A stretch of DNA of 64,000 nucleotides, from the NCBI RefSeq assembly GCF_000226095.1, contig NC_016477.1, positions 3,162,001 through 3,226,000 of the forward strand, written 5' to 3'. How positions within the stretch are numbered: the stretch's first letter is position 1; every line of letters begins with the position of its first letter. Positions 10,142 through 21,586 of the stretch are shown in pieces. The notes beneath the pieces are model-generated. The model saw nothing but the letters and a program-made list of their open reading frames with translations. It was not told the origin of the DNA and did no database searches. This stretch comes from Thermothelomyces thermophilus ATCC 42464. Taxonomy: Eukaryota; Ascomycota; Sordariomycetes; Sordariales; Chaetomiaceae. A program made the translations under genes and the position numbers.

Positions 10142-12397
10142 ATGTTCGCTGTGACTGGCTGGTCACACCAGCCGCCGCCGACTGGCCGCTCAAGCTTCGG
10201 CCATCACAGGTCGCTGTCTAGCATCTTGAGATCCGCCTCGCCGAGACCTTCCGCGGCCCACGCCCGATCGAGCTCGACCACCGAGCTGCTGCCTACGACC
10301 ACTGACCCGGATCGTTCCCTCCCTTCTTCCCCATCGCCGAAGCGCCCGTTCGGACCTACGCCGCTCGACGACGAGAATGATCTGAGCACGATACCCGACC
10401 CCAGGAGCAGAGCAATGAGCCCAGCCGATGGAGACAGCACGGCCACCCCGCACCACCCAGACCTCAGCGACGAGGTGGCCACCCTCAGCACGAAGCTCAT
10501 CAATGCCATCAACCACCAGACCGCACTGGACGACAACCTCTCGGCCGCCAGGCTGGAGCTGGAAAGATCGCGCGCCAGGATACGGGAGCTGGAAGCCCAG
10601 GTGGAGGAGCAGCGTGAAATGCTGGCGGGCGACGTGTGGGTGCGGCGTGCGTCGGTCGAGGCCGAGAGCGCAAAGCTGAAGGCCCGCGCCGCTGAGGAGA
10701 AGCGGGCACGCCTCGACATGGAGCAACAGAAGAAGAAGATCGAGCAAGAACTCGAGAACCTGACGGCCGCCCTCTTCGAGGAAGCGAACAAGATGGTCAT
10801 CTCGGCCAAGGAGGACGCCCGTGCGGAGCAAGAAGCGCTGCAGCGCAAGAACGACCAGCTCAGAGCCCAGCTGGCCGACACCGAGGCCCTTCTCCGATCG
10901 CAGCAAGAGCAGCTGGCCGAACTCAAGCATGTCATGGAGCAGATGGCGGTCGAGCGGGAAGAACAGTCTCCGCCGACCCTCCCTTCGTCTCCCGGCGGCG
11001 AGAGCTTCGAAGCCCGCGACGGCGCAGGTCCGTCGACGGCAGTGCGCCATCAGAGCCTGTCGATGCCCTCGCTCCCGTCGTGTCCGACCAGCTTCACCCA
11101 CCTGCTGCACCCCGTCCTGCGCACCGATCTGGCAGCATGCAACGAGTTCAAAGAGCTTTTGCGGACCACAAAGAGGTTATCTGCGCCCCGCGCGCCTTCG
11201 GCTTCTTCCGGGTCCGGTCTGGCGTCCCTGGCCATCGGCCTCGGCTCGGTCACCTCGCATGCCGCGCCGGGCAACGGGTCAACATCGTCCCTCCCGACGA
11301 CGGGGACTCCGCCCTCAGCATCACCACAGACACCCCACACACCGGCGTCGTCGGTCAGTAGCGTCTCCCTCTCGACTACTACTCCGACCCCGATTCCGCA
11401 TCTGAAGGAGACAAAGTTCTACAAGCGAGTCCTTGTCGAGGACATCGAGCCCACCCTCCGGCTCGACGCGGCACCGGGGCTCTCCTGGCTTGCTCGCCGC
11501 AGCGTGCTGGCAGCCATGACCGACGGGTCTCTGGTCGTCGAACCCACGCCGCCCACGGCCACCGGGAGGTTCGGGAAGGTGATCAAGCCGGAGCTGAATC
11601 CTTGCTCCCTCTGCGGCGAGGCCCGCAAGGACGAGGAGTTCTTGCGAACCCACCGCTTCCGTGTGAGCGAATCCGACACTACCCAGGTCGGCTACCCGCT
11701 GTGCAAGTACTGTCTCGGCCGGGTCCGGTCGACGTGCGAGTTCCTCGGCTTCCTCCGCATCGTCAAGGACGGCCACTGGCGCGCCGACGACGAAGATGCC
11801 GAGAAGGCCGCCTGGGAAGAGAGCGTCCGCCTACGGGAGCAGATGTTCTGGAGCCGCATTGGCGGCGGAGTCGTGCCGGCTGGCCACACCCGCCATCCGT
11901 CCGGCTCCAGCGTCGCGCCCAGCCTGCGGGGCGAAAAGAGCCCGAGGCCGAGCCACGAGAGCACGCGGAGGCCGGGCGAGCCTTCCAAGCAGTTCCTGGA
12001 GCTGCCCAAGACACCGGAACAGGAGGATCCGCACGAGGCTGCCGAAGCTACCGAAGCAGCACGGCAGACAGCGGCCGCCGATGCCTCTCAGCCGCCCGGT
12101 GCCCGAGAGGTTGCCGAAGAAGCACAAGCACCGACTGCGGAAGAAGCTACCCAGACGCCGCAGCCCGAAACAGCGGACGATGCTGCCGTGACGGCACAGC
12201 AACGATCGATCGACCATGTCGGGAATAAGGTTCCCCCTGCCGACCAAGAGAACGCTGAGGAGGTTCCCACCGAGACATCGACCGCCGCTCACGTTGCCGA
12301 CAGCGCCGTCGAAGAGTCCACAACTACCACATTCGATACAGAGACTGGCCAACGCAAGCCGGTACCTCTCGCCGCACCCGTTACATTGACCTTTTGA
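10142..12397 (+). CDS. sec2: Sec2-type Rab guanine nucleotide exchange factor
   Basis: Sec2 activates the exocytic Rab (Sec4) on post-Golgi vesicles. A long heptad-rich coiled coil (about residues 105-265 from the ATG at 10142) contains LTAALFEEANKMV (about residues 206-218), the hallmark of the Sec2/Rabin8 exchange domain. Further on are FYKRVLVEDIEPTL and a Cys pair module, CSLC (about 488) and CKYC (about 520), separated by a short spacer, which looks metal-binding. The tail is Ala/Glu/Pro-rich and disordered. Length is 751 residues, close to yeast Sec2 (759). The open frame continues upstream to 9668 without a stop, with an in-frame ATG at 9734, but that part reads like translated UTR. 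A second model starts at ATG 9946 and splices 10139 to 10210 in frame. The internal part is certain; the N-terminus is not. Confidence 0.85.
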   Translation: MFAVTGWSHQPPPTGRSSFGHHRSLSSILRSASPRPSAAHARSSSTTELLPTTTDPDRSLPSSPSPKRPFGPTPLDDENDLSTIPDPRSRAMSPADGDSTATPHHPDLSDEVATLSTKLINAINHQTALDDNLSAARLELERSRARIRELEAQVEEQREMLAGDVWVRRASVEAESAKLKARAAEEKRARLDMEQQKKKIEQELENLTAALFEEANKMVISAKEDARAEQEALQRKNDQLRAQLADTEALLRSQQEQLAELKHVMEQMAVEREEQSPPTLPSSPGGESFEARDGAGPSTAVRHQSLSMPSLPSCPTSFTHLLHPVLRTDLAACNEFKELLRTTKRLSAPRAPSASSGSGLASLAIGLGSVTSHAAPGNGSTSSLPTTGTPPSASPQTPHTPASSVSSVSLSTTTPTPIPHLKETKFYKRVLVEDIEPTLRLDAAPGLSWLARRSVLAAMTDGSLVVEPTPPTATGRFGKVIKPELNPCSLCGEARKDEEFLRTHRFRVSESDTTQVGYPLCKYCLGRVRSTCEFLGFLRIVKDGHWRADDEDAEKAAWEESVRLREQMFWSRIGGGVVPAGHTRHPSGSSVAPSLRGEKSPRPSHESTRRPGEPSKQFLELPKTPEQEDPHEAAEATEAARQTAAADASQPPGAREVAEEAQAPTAEEATQTPQPETADDAAVTAQQRSIDHVGNKVPPADQENAEEVPTETSTAAHVADSAVEESTTTTFDTETGQRKPVPLAAPVTLTF

Positions 12398-13945
12398 AAT
12401 CACCCCGGGGCACAGCCAAGGGAAGAGAAAAAGTTTTTCTCTTTTTATTTTTCCTCTGCTTCCTGGACAGCATATCCTACCAACGCACTACGATGGACAG
12501 GCCTTCCAGCTCTATAACTGTATTAGTAATATCCCAACTTTCACCGCGTTACGGACCACGCTCCCGACCGGGTCTGCATCTCGAATGCCTGAGGTCAGGC
12601 AAGGCAGGAGGAGGATTTCGGGACGGTGTTGATCAGCCAGCATGCATGCGTTTTGGGCGTTCGTTGGGGATTTCCGCTGGGTCGAAGTTTGGCACATTCC
12701 GTTCGTTTCAGTGAGTGACGTTACGTCCTCCTCATCATGATGTCTGGCGTTGGTCTTTTTTTTTTTTTTCATGTTTTTTGTCGTCTTTTTTTTTTAGGAC
12801 AGCCTGGGTCTGAGGTCCTCGGAGCATCCTAGAGTTCCTGTTATTGTTTTCTCGGGAGTTGTTTGGAAAGCTATGTGGTATGGGAAAGGACAGCAGGGTC
12901 GGTTGGGAGCAAGCATGTCCACACTATTGTACTTCCGTGACATTAATGAGAGCAGAGGACGGGCTCGGGTTGACAGAGGGATGGATGGGTTAATTAACGT
13001 AATGTGCATGACTGAAACGGCTTAAAATCAAATGGTCCAAAGTGCTGTTTCCCCGTGGGGCGAAGAAGAGTTGATGCACGGAATAGGACTGGTCTGATCT
13101 GTGTCGCCGGGTCTTTTCGTTTGTATGGCACAAAACTGGTTCCCAGCCCAGCGGTCGTCGGTACGGTACGGGATGAAAAAGCCCTCGATGCAAATAACCC
13201 GACTCTTCTGTACCGTATGAAATCTAACAATCAGGCGAGAAAAGGAGGTCGGTTAAAGCACTAGCTAGTAAACTTGCAGTTGTCGTCATCTAAGATTACC
13301 AGCATTTAACTACAGAGTCTAGCGAACGGCTCGTAGAGACAGCAGTGTAAGAGACGGAGCGTAGTGACGACACGCAAAATAGGTATTAGACGTTAGGAAC
13401 CACTAACTGATCTCTTTTTCCCTCGAGTGAGGGCAGGAGTAGTAAAGACAAGATTAGGCCGGGTTGCGATGTCAACCAACTTTGTCGCTTTTTGTTTTGG
13501 GTATGAGGCGCGCGCTCGACAGGCAAGAGCTTGACGGGATAAACAAAAGGTGGATGAGAAGACGGAGAGGGAGCACCGACGGCGATGTTGCAGCGTCGAT
13601 AGAAAAAGTACGACTAGACAAGGACAGAGAGGCGGAGAGAGAAGAGACACAGCAACCAAAAAAAAATAAATAAATAAATATCGGGACAGATCTGAACGGC
13701 TAGCCGGACGGGGGCATGAGGAAAGGACACATGAAAGAGTAAATTTACCGAGTCGTGGCGGCGAGTATCGACGCCCGAACCAGAAGAACACAAATAAAAC
13801 GAAGAGAAAAGGAAAAGTGTCAAAAGAAGAACCTGTTCGAGGAGAAAACAACGGAAACCAAGCCCCCATTTTTTGTATTCAATTCGGTAAAGAAAAAGAG
13901 GAAAAACAAAAGAACAGGGGGAGGGGGAGGGGAAGGTAGAAGCGC
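12398..13945. other. Intergenic, convergent 3' ends
   Basis: The interval lies between the stop of sec2 and the stop of the opposing Gln/Pro-rich gene. It has T runs at about 12758-12797 and A/G-rich sequence from about 13660 to 13930, consistent with UTRs. No open frame here carries recognisable features. Confidence 0.5.
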
Positions 13946-16900
13946 TTAATCCCAGTCCTCGAACCCCCCCTCGCCGTAAGGGTTCCACTCCTGGCCTGGG
14001 TAACTCGTGGCGCTCATGATGGGCGCGTCGTCGCCCTTCTTGCCGGGCCCGTCGTCGGGCTCGGCGGGGAAGACGGGGATCTTCTCCTCGAGCAGCATCC
14101 GCCGCTCCATCTCGCGCTGCTCCTCCGCCTTCTTCTTGGCGCGCTCAAAGATGGCGACGCTGTCCTTGGCGGCCGCGACGCCGTTCGGCGCGGGCGCGTC
14201 CCCGCCTTTCGAGGTCGCCGTCGGGCTGGTCGACGGGCTAGCCTGCTTCAGGGTCGCGATGGAGGCGTCCTGGATGATGGGGGACTCGTCCATATCCGAG
14301 TCGAACTCGACGTCCTCGTTCGACTCGTGGCCATCGTGAGCCCGACCGTCGCTCTTGGGAGGATCAAGAGTGATGACTGGGGGAGTCGGTGTGGCGGTTG
14401 GGGGGGACGGAGAGGTGCCGACGAAGGGTCCGCCAGGCCGGGCGACTTCATGCGAGAGGCCGGCGGATTTCGGTTCGACGGGCGCCGTGATGACAATAGT
14501 GTTGCTGGGCACGTTGCTTGGCAGTGGTTGCTGTTGCTGTTGCTGTTGCTCCTGCTGCTCCTGCTGCTGCGGTTGTTGTTGTCGCAGCGGTGACTGCGGC
14601 GGTGGCGGCGACCGCGACTGTGAGGGCGGCGACCGTTGTTGAGAATCCCGACGGCCCGCAGGGAACTGCGTCTGGCGCGGCGTCGCGTCGTAGAGGTTGT
14701 CCTCAGCAACGCGTTGCGTCGGGGTCGTTAACTGGTTGACAGGAGAAGAAGATCCCTGAGCAGCAGACGGATCGGGGCTGGAGGGTTTCGGCTCCACAGC
14801 GGCGTTTGCGTTCACTTGGACTGAAGGTTGAGAAGCATTGTTCCAACCTGGCGTTGGCTGCGAGCCAGGAGCGGTGTCGTTGCTTGCGCGAGGCACATAT
14901 GCAAGATGGGCAGGGCCAGGGGCAGTGTCTGAGCTCAAGGGCTGCACGCGTCCGGGACGCTGCGAGGGAAGTGAAGCAATCCCGTCCTCGCTGACATTCC
15001 TCGTGTGATGCGGCTGGCTCACCCCTTGCGTCGCGGGAGCGTTGGGAGGGGCGAAGGATTGTGGAGTCTTATATTGATCGAGCTGGGGTGGCGGCGACAT
15101 TTTCGTTCGGAGCGGCTCTGGCCGGAGCTGCGCCTGTTCCTCGGACGGCGAGGTACTCGCTTCGGGAACCTGTGAAGACGGAGTCCGGATCGAGGATTGT
15201 GGCGAAATGTCCTGGCCACGAGCAGGAGAGGGAGTTGGGGCCGGGGGGGCGAGAGGCTGCTGCTCGGTCTGGAGCTGTGGTTGAGCAAACTGGGTTTGAG
15301 GAACGTGGGGAACTTGTGATTGTTGGACTTGTGCTTGTTGGACCTGCACTTGCGGCGGCACTTCGCCGGTCGGTTGCTGGACGGGAGCAACTCCTGCGGG
15401 CTGCTGCAAGGCGGACTCCGCAGCGGGGGGAGCGGGGGGAGCGGAGGGAGCTCCATTCTGCGCCTGAGCCGGCGCAGGCGTCTGGGACTGGGGAGTAGAG
15501 GCCGTCGTTGACACCGTGGTGACCGGAGCTCCAATGGTGGTGGTGGTCTGCCGGAGCACTGCCGGCTGGGGGAGGACGCCCACGGGCAGAACTTGGGCAG
15601 GCGAGATCCCACGCTGCACCCACTGCGGCTGGAACCCGGGCGGGAGGACCTGACCTGGAGGGGGGTTAGGCCCGACGTAGATGTGTGCCGGGGCCGGGGC
15701 GACGCGTCCTTCGCCGTGGACATATCCATAACCAGCCGGGATGGGAACCTGGTCATATTGAGGCTCCGGAGCCAGAGGCTGGGCCTGGCGAGGGGGTATC
15801 TGTTGAGGAAGGGGTTGTTGGTAAACCTGCACGCCCGCCTTGGGCTGCGGCTCTCCCTGGGGAAGAGGAGCTTGCGCGGCGGCTGGACCGCCCGGCCGAG
15901 GCTGCGGCATAGGTGGCATCATGCCAGGACGCAGCCCTGCTTGCTGCTGCTGCTGCGGATGAGGCTGAGACTGCATTCCTGGCGCAAACGGCAGCGTTCC
16001 TTGAGTAGGCGGGCCCTGGACGGGTCGACCAGCGGGCATCTGGGCCGGAGCTTGAGCATTGGGCTGCTGCTTAGTTCCACGCTTGAATGCGCCGATAATC
16101 GACGGTTTGGAGCTCTTGTCTTTCTCCGGCTTTGGGGCGGGTGCTGCCGCGCTCGACGACTTGCCTCCGAACAACAACTTGGAAATGGTACTCTGTTCCT
16201 TCTCCTTTTGCTGGCCCTTCCCTGGGACACCGTTCGGGCCGGGGCCGCCAGGTCCGAATTGCTGACGGAACTGAGGAGGTGGAACAGCGCCGGGTTGATT
16301 CGCCATCCACGGTGCTTGGCCACCAGGATACCCTTGGACAGGCGGGCCGGGGGGCATCTGCCCTCCCTGCTGGCCAACGGGCTGCCGCAGGCCCGGTTGA
16401 GTATCAAACTGCTGGTTGGGCGGCTGCTGTGCCGGTCCAGAGTTTTGGGACGAATCCCCGGATATTGAACCCGGAACCTGAGCAGACGCTGGAGTCTCTT
16501 GCCCAGGGGAAGCAGCCGATCGCGACTCACGCGACGGCGATCTTGTGTCAACATTCTGGAACTGGCCACTCGTCGTAGGCTGTCTCGATACGCCGCGCTC
16601 GATCTCCTCTCCTGGGATGCCCGAGGGAGGAGGAGCTGGGGCCTGCGATGCAGGAGACACGGGCCTCTGCATATCGTCCTCCCCGGAGTCAACATCGAGG
16701 CGTGAAGAGCCTTCGGGACCAGAGCCCGCTGGCGGTTGTTCGGGAGCCGCGCCGAGGTTTTGGGCACTGACGGCTTGGTGGGAGGGCTGATTCGAGCCCG
16801 CTGAAGGCGGTGCGAACAGTTGCCCCGTGGTTCCCGGGGACGCCGTTTGGAACCGAGAACTCTCCATGGCGGGCTGAGCCGCCGGCTGCGAATGGTGCGA

Positions 16901-17657
16901 CACCGGAGAATCGACGATGGATGCGGAAGGCGTTCGCTGGACTGGAACGGCTGTCTGCTGCTGTGGAGTCTGCTGGGGTCGGGCTTGTTGAGCTGCGCTG
17001 AAGTGACTCTGCTGGTAGCTCGAACCCGACCCGACATTGCCGGGCTGGCCCTGGGCCGACGACTGAGTCGGCTGCGTCTGCACCAACGGCCTCGGATCAG
17101 TTCCCTGCACACCGGGCTGTTGGCCATGAGCAGAACCGGGCTGCTGTGACATCTGCATCCCGGGCCGCTGTGCCCCCGCTGGACCTTGTGACTGGAACGA
17201 ACCGGCAGTCCCCGGGGGACCGGGTCTCATGAACTGCGGTTGTGGCGGGAACTGCCCAGGCTGGAACTGTTGTTGTCCGGTTCCCGTCGGCGGGGGTCCA
17301 TTAGGGCCCACGGGGGGGCGGATGCCGAACTGCTGCCCGGCGAAAGGCGCTTGTCCTGGAGGGAATTGCCCCTGAGGGAATTGCCCCTGAGGAAACTGCC
17401 CTGGAGGGAACTGGCCCGGAGGGAACTGGCCCTTGACGGGTAAATTATTGCCTTGCTGTGCTGGCTGTTCCTGAGACTTGCTGTCCGCCCGGCCTCTCAG
17501 GAAACCAAGAATACCTGCGCCTAACTTTTTCTCTTGCTGGTTCTGAACGGGAGCGGGTCCTTGTGGCGGATGTCGCACCGGCAGGAAGCCATGGCCAGGT
17601 TGAGTGGGACCAGTAACAGGAGGGAAGCGCTCCTGGCCGCCTGCAAATTGCTGCTGT

Positions 17658-17693
<36 letters not shown>

Positions 17694-19708
17694 AGGGAAC
17701 CTGGCTGGGTAGCGGGTGCAGGACCGGCGGGCGAGCCGTTGCTCGATCCTGGTGGAGGAGGAGGCCCAAAGCTAGCCGGCGGGGGGTTGATGGAACCCGG
17801 CTGAGGTCCGGGGCCGGTCTGCGGAGGTTTACCCTGCAACTGGAGCGAAGTCTGGCCGTTCGTCATGCCCTGGTACTGTCCTTGAGGTGGCGGCGTCCGA
17901 GTCTGCATCTGGGAACCGGTTTGCGCGGGTATCCTGACGGTGAAAGTTCCCGTTTTGCTGGAACCGTCACGAGGCGACGATCGGAACACGTCCTTTAGTG
18001 CGGAAAAGCGCTTTTTGGGACCTCCGGTGCTTCCCGTATGCTTGTGGCCCGATGAGTGTGCCGGCGACCCCGCCCTAGGGGCAGCAGAGGCAATACTGCC
18101 GCCCGGCTGGACTGGCGTCGTGTGAGAACCAAAGTTGAGGAAGCCTGTCGGTTTCCTGCTAGGCGGCGCAAACTGCGAAGGGTGAGGCTCCAATTGATCG
18201 CGCTCGCCGACGGGGGTCCCGGAGCCGCGGGCGATGATGCTGTCTTTGCTCTGGCTGAACGAAAAATTGTCGGGGGTGGGCGAGCCGGCCTTTGGTCCAA
18301 AGACCGGGTTCTGCTCCCGTTGCTGTCCCGCAGGCTCCGTCGTGATGCTCGCCACCGAGGCAGAGTCGCCATTGGCCGTCTGTGGTTTTGGCGCGTCGCC
18401 GCCGCCGCCACGGGGCTCCTCCGAATGACCGCCGGCAAGCCGATTCCGAAGGCTGGAGAAGACGCCCGAGTTACGCCTGTCGGCTCCGCCGTTCTCGTGA
18501 GGGGAACCACCATGGCGCCCGAACTCACTCTGCTGAGACTGGTGGGACTGCAAATGCGACAAGCCGTTGCCGCCGAGCTGCTGATTCACCGGGCTCTGTT
18601 GGATCGTCGGCACTGCCTGACCCTGCTGAGGGGTGGCCGGCTGACCCCCCTGGGTGGGCAAGCCCGAAGGCTGTGTGGCCTTTTCCTGCTGGTTTTGCTG
18701 ATCTTGCTGTGTTGGCTGGGTTGGCTGGGTTGGCTGAGATTGTTGGGACTGTTGATTCTGCTGCTCCTGCGGAGGCTTGTGCCGCCGGGCCGGCGACGTC
18801 GGCGTGTAGATTCCAGTTTCCTTGTCATAGCCGTAGAAAGGCTGCTGCTGTTGCTGTGAAGACGTGTTGCTCGGGGAGCGACGATGGCGGCCCGTGGGAT
18901 GGAGCGGCTCAGACAGATGCGATTCTTGCAGGTTCCAGCCTCCGCCTTGGAGGTGGAATCTTTGAGCGAAGTTCCCGGGCAACATATGGGGCGGGACCAT
19001 TATTGGCCGACCGCCGCCTTGGCCAAACTGTTGGCCTTGACCCGGAGGGAAGGCGGATCCGTTCGGCATCGGTTGAGGGCCTCCGGGTGGTCCCCCAAAT
19101 GCTCTTGGCGGTGTCTGAGCCGGTCCCTGGCCGTGAAAGGCAGCATGCTGGAACGCGGGGTTGGGGAAGCCCTGGTTCTGGCCGGGGCTCTGTCCCTGCA
19201 GCTGCCATGTTTGACCCTGGCGCGGCGGTCCTTGGGTCCCCTGAGGACCCTGCGCCCCCTGGGTTGGGCGGTAGATGTTCTGGACGGACTGATCGGAGGG
19301 TTGCGAGGGATGCATGAACTGGCCCGTCGTCTGCTGCGTTCCGGTCATGGTTGGCGGAGGTGAAGTCCCTTGAGGGGGAGCACTGGCTTGCTGGGGCTGC
19401 TGCTGCTGCTGCTGCTGCTGGGGGTGCTGCTGGGGTTGCTGCTGACGGGCAGCACCGTCAGCGCTGTTGTCGGAGGACGAAAACTCCTCGGCGTTCAAGC
19501 CAAGGGAGGAGCCGAAGGTGGAAGCGCGGCGGATGGGGGGTAGCCCTACGAAGGAAGGCGGCCGGTGGAGGGCATTGGCGCCGAGTTGTTGTTGCTGCTG
19601 CTGCTGCTGCTGCTGTAGGTGCTGCTGACCTTGGGAGTGATAGCCGTGGGGGTAATTTCCCGGTGGCGGAAGCGGCTTGTAGTTCGGGTTCTGCGAGTAT
19701 CCAGCCAT
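13946..19708 (-). CDS. Giant Gln/Pro-rich disordered protein
   Basis: An uninterrupted frame encodes 1920 residues from MAGYSQNPNYKPLPPPG. The frame is open to 19861, but only through a TTG, so the ATG at 19708 is taken as the start. Most of the chain is Gln, Pro, Gly and Ser with Gln runs of 8-11 and PPGQF repeats (about residues 760-785). Four short hydrophobic-basic segments stand out: RFSALKDVFRSS (near 567), LGAGILGFLRGRADS (near 733), STISKLLFGGKSSS (near 1180) and SIIGAFKRGTK (near 1207). The C-terminus has a charged helix (IFERAKKKAEEQREMERRM) and ends YPGQEWNPYGEGGFEDWD. This composition suits a scaffold or condensate-forming protein, but that is inference. I do not recognise the family. 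Size and lack of stops over 5.7 kb make the gene certain. Confidence 0.85.
17356..17430. repeat. 15-bp coding minisatellite, five units
   Basis: Five tandem 15-bp units inside the Gln/Pro-rich gene encode repeated GQFPP/GQFPQ on the minus strand. Units differ at only a few positions, so unit number could vary between strains. A neighbouring run of about ten CTG/CAG triplets (near 17660-17692) encodes poly-Gln in the same gene. Confidence 0.9.
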
Positions 19709-21586
19709 GTGTGCACAGATTGGGTGTCCGAAACGAAAGGGGAGGGAGGTGCAGGAGGAAGCGGAGGATTGGGCTGGCGAGGGACAGCAAACCGAGGGTT
19801 CTCTCCGCCGGCGCGAAGAAGACCAGATCGCTGAGCCCGACCAGATGAACGGGTAAGTCAATGCTGCAGAGGGATGATTGCCGTCCGACAGGTGTTCGCT
19901 CTCGACCGCCGCGTGGTCGACCGCCGCAGGGTTGCCGCCGCAGGTTGTTGCTGGTAGGCCGCGAACGCGGGGATTGTGCGGCGCTGGGGACTCGGCCGCG
20001 CGCGATTACAACTGCGCGATTACAACCTTGCGCAGTCACTTGCCCGTCGAGTTTATCAAGAGCGGATGCAGCACACGGCGGATCGATTTCAGAAGTCCGA
20101 GTGGACGAGGACTTTGGTGGAGTGAGTGAGCTAGTTATTTCCGTCTCTCGTCGTTAGGGGACGGCTCGATTGGCCGCGGCGCGGTAAGACCACACAGACC
20201 GCGGTCGAGATGCGCTGGAGTCCTGAACAGAGCCTCGGCGGGCTGAGACCTTGTTGCAGAATAAAAATGGGGTGAGGGGAGGGACCAGGAGGGACCCTCG
20301 AGCTCAGCCGCTGCCGCTGTCAGCTAGTTAATAATCGTCGCTCTTGCCGCACGCAGACTGTCAAGCGTGCGCCTCTTCAGTGAAGAGAACAAAATGCCGT
20401 GGATCGATGTCCGCCGAGGCCATGCGAAATGATGCAACAGCCCTGCGCGAAGAAGAAGAAGGGACCTAAAAATGAGAAGACGCGATCCGGGTCCTCTTGG
20501 GGAGAAGAGGCTCGCTCAGCCCAGGACCCTGGGGATGCGGAGAGGTGAAGTGGACTTGGATGACCACCCCTGCCTCGGGGCCCAAAGGGCAGCTGCGGCG
20601 CGGATTGGTCCAAGCAAGCTTACCCAGGGTTCTCGGCTGCAGCACCCACTCGCTCCCCCCTGCGATTGCTTACACTATGGGCGGCGCCGGGCTGAATGCG
20701 GCAGCCTGATCCAACGAAAAGTCTACTGTGTAGCGAACGGGCTGGGATATCTTTCAAGAGCTTCTTGCTCCAGGATCGAACAACAAAAATACAACGCTTT
20801 TCTTGGCTCCCAAGCAATTCGCACCCAAACTCCACCTCCGGCACCTCTCTCGCAGTACACGACCCGCGGCCGCTGTCACAGCCTCGTACTTGCTCGTCCA
20901 GTCTCCCGATTTTGTCGACGTGCGCATTCCTTGTCCAGTACGGACGTACAGAACAAGTGGAGATCCCGGAGCCTGCTCATTCTCGTCTTGTTGGTGGGCC
21001 ATCTTGAGCGGTGTTTAATAAGTGGGACGAGATGATCCCCAATTTAACAAACCGCCGTGCCCGCTCGCCCAACTGCAGGGCGTTGCGCTAACTGCTTGTA
21101 ACTAACCGCAAATAGCTCCGGTGGAGACGCGCTGTTCGGTTGGCCGGTTCCTTTTCTCCACAAACCCACACGGCGACGAAAGCCAAGCTTCCTGGGTGGG
21201 CTGCTGCGTTGTTGCGATTCCTCTTCTGCTATGAGAGGAAAAGAGGGAAACGCGGAAAACGGATTGGTCGCTGCACCATCGCGAACACCGCACGGCAAAC
21301 TTGTGCTGTTGTTGCAGATCGCGCTGCGGGAGAGAGAAGGCCACGGCCAGCTCCCTTTTCGATTTACCACGATGCACTAAAAAGCTCCATTGTGCATATT
21401 AGTATGTACAGGACATACATACATACTCCCGAGGTAGATTGCGGAGCCAACAACACCCAATTCCTGGTTACTCGAGATGCTATCCTTCCAGATGTATGCG
21501 AAAAAAAAGAAAAAAGAAAAAAAGAAACAGAAAGACGGAATTAAAGAAAAGGGGAAGAGAAGAAATGCTTACTCTTACTCCAATCA
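19709..21586. other. Promoter region of the giant gene and 3' flank of the next
   Basis: These 1.9 kb hold the upstream region of the Gln/Pro-rich gene and the 3' flank of the minus-strand gene ending at 21587. Stretches near the giant gene are GC-rich. A TACA-type tract lies at about 21410-21426 and A-rich sequence at about 21500-21555. I see no gene. Confidence 0.5.

Noticed and set aside
10190-11110. 306- and 243-codon minus-strand frames opposite sec2
   Set aside because: They mirror the coiled-coil codons of sec2 and contain only Leu/Arg- or Ser-rich low-complexity sequence.
19709-19861. 51-codon N-terminal extension of the giant Gln/Pro-rich protein
   Set aside because: It begins at a TTG, and the ATG at 19708 is followed by protein-like sequence.
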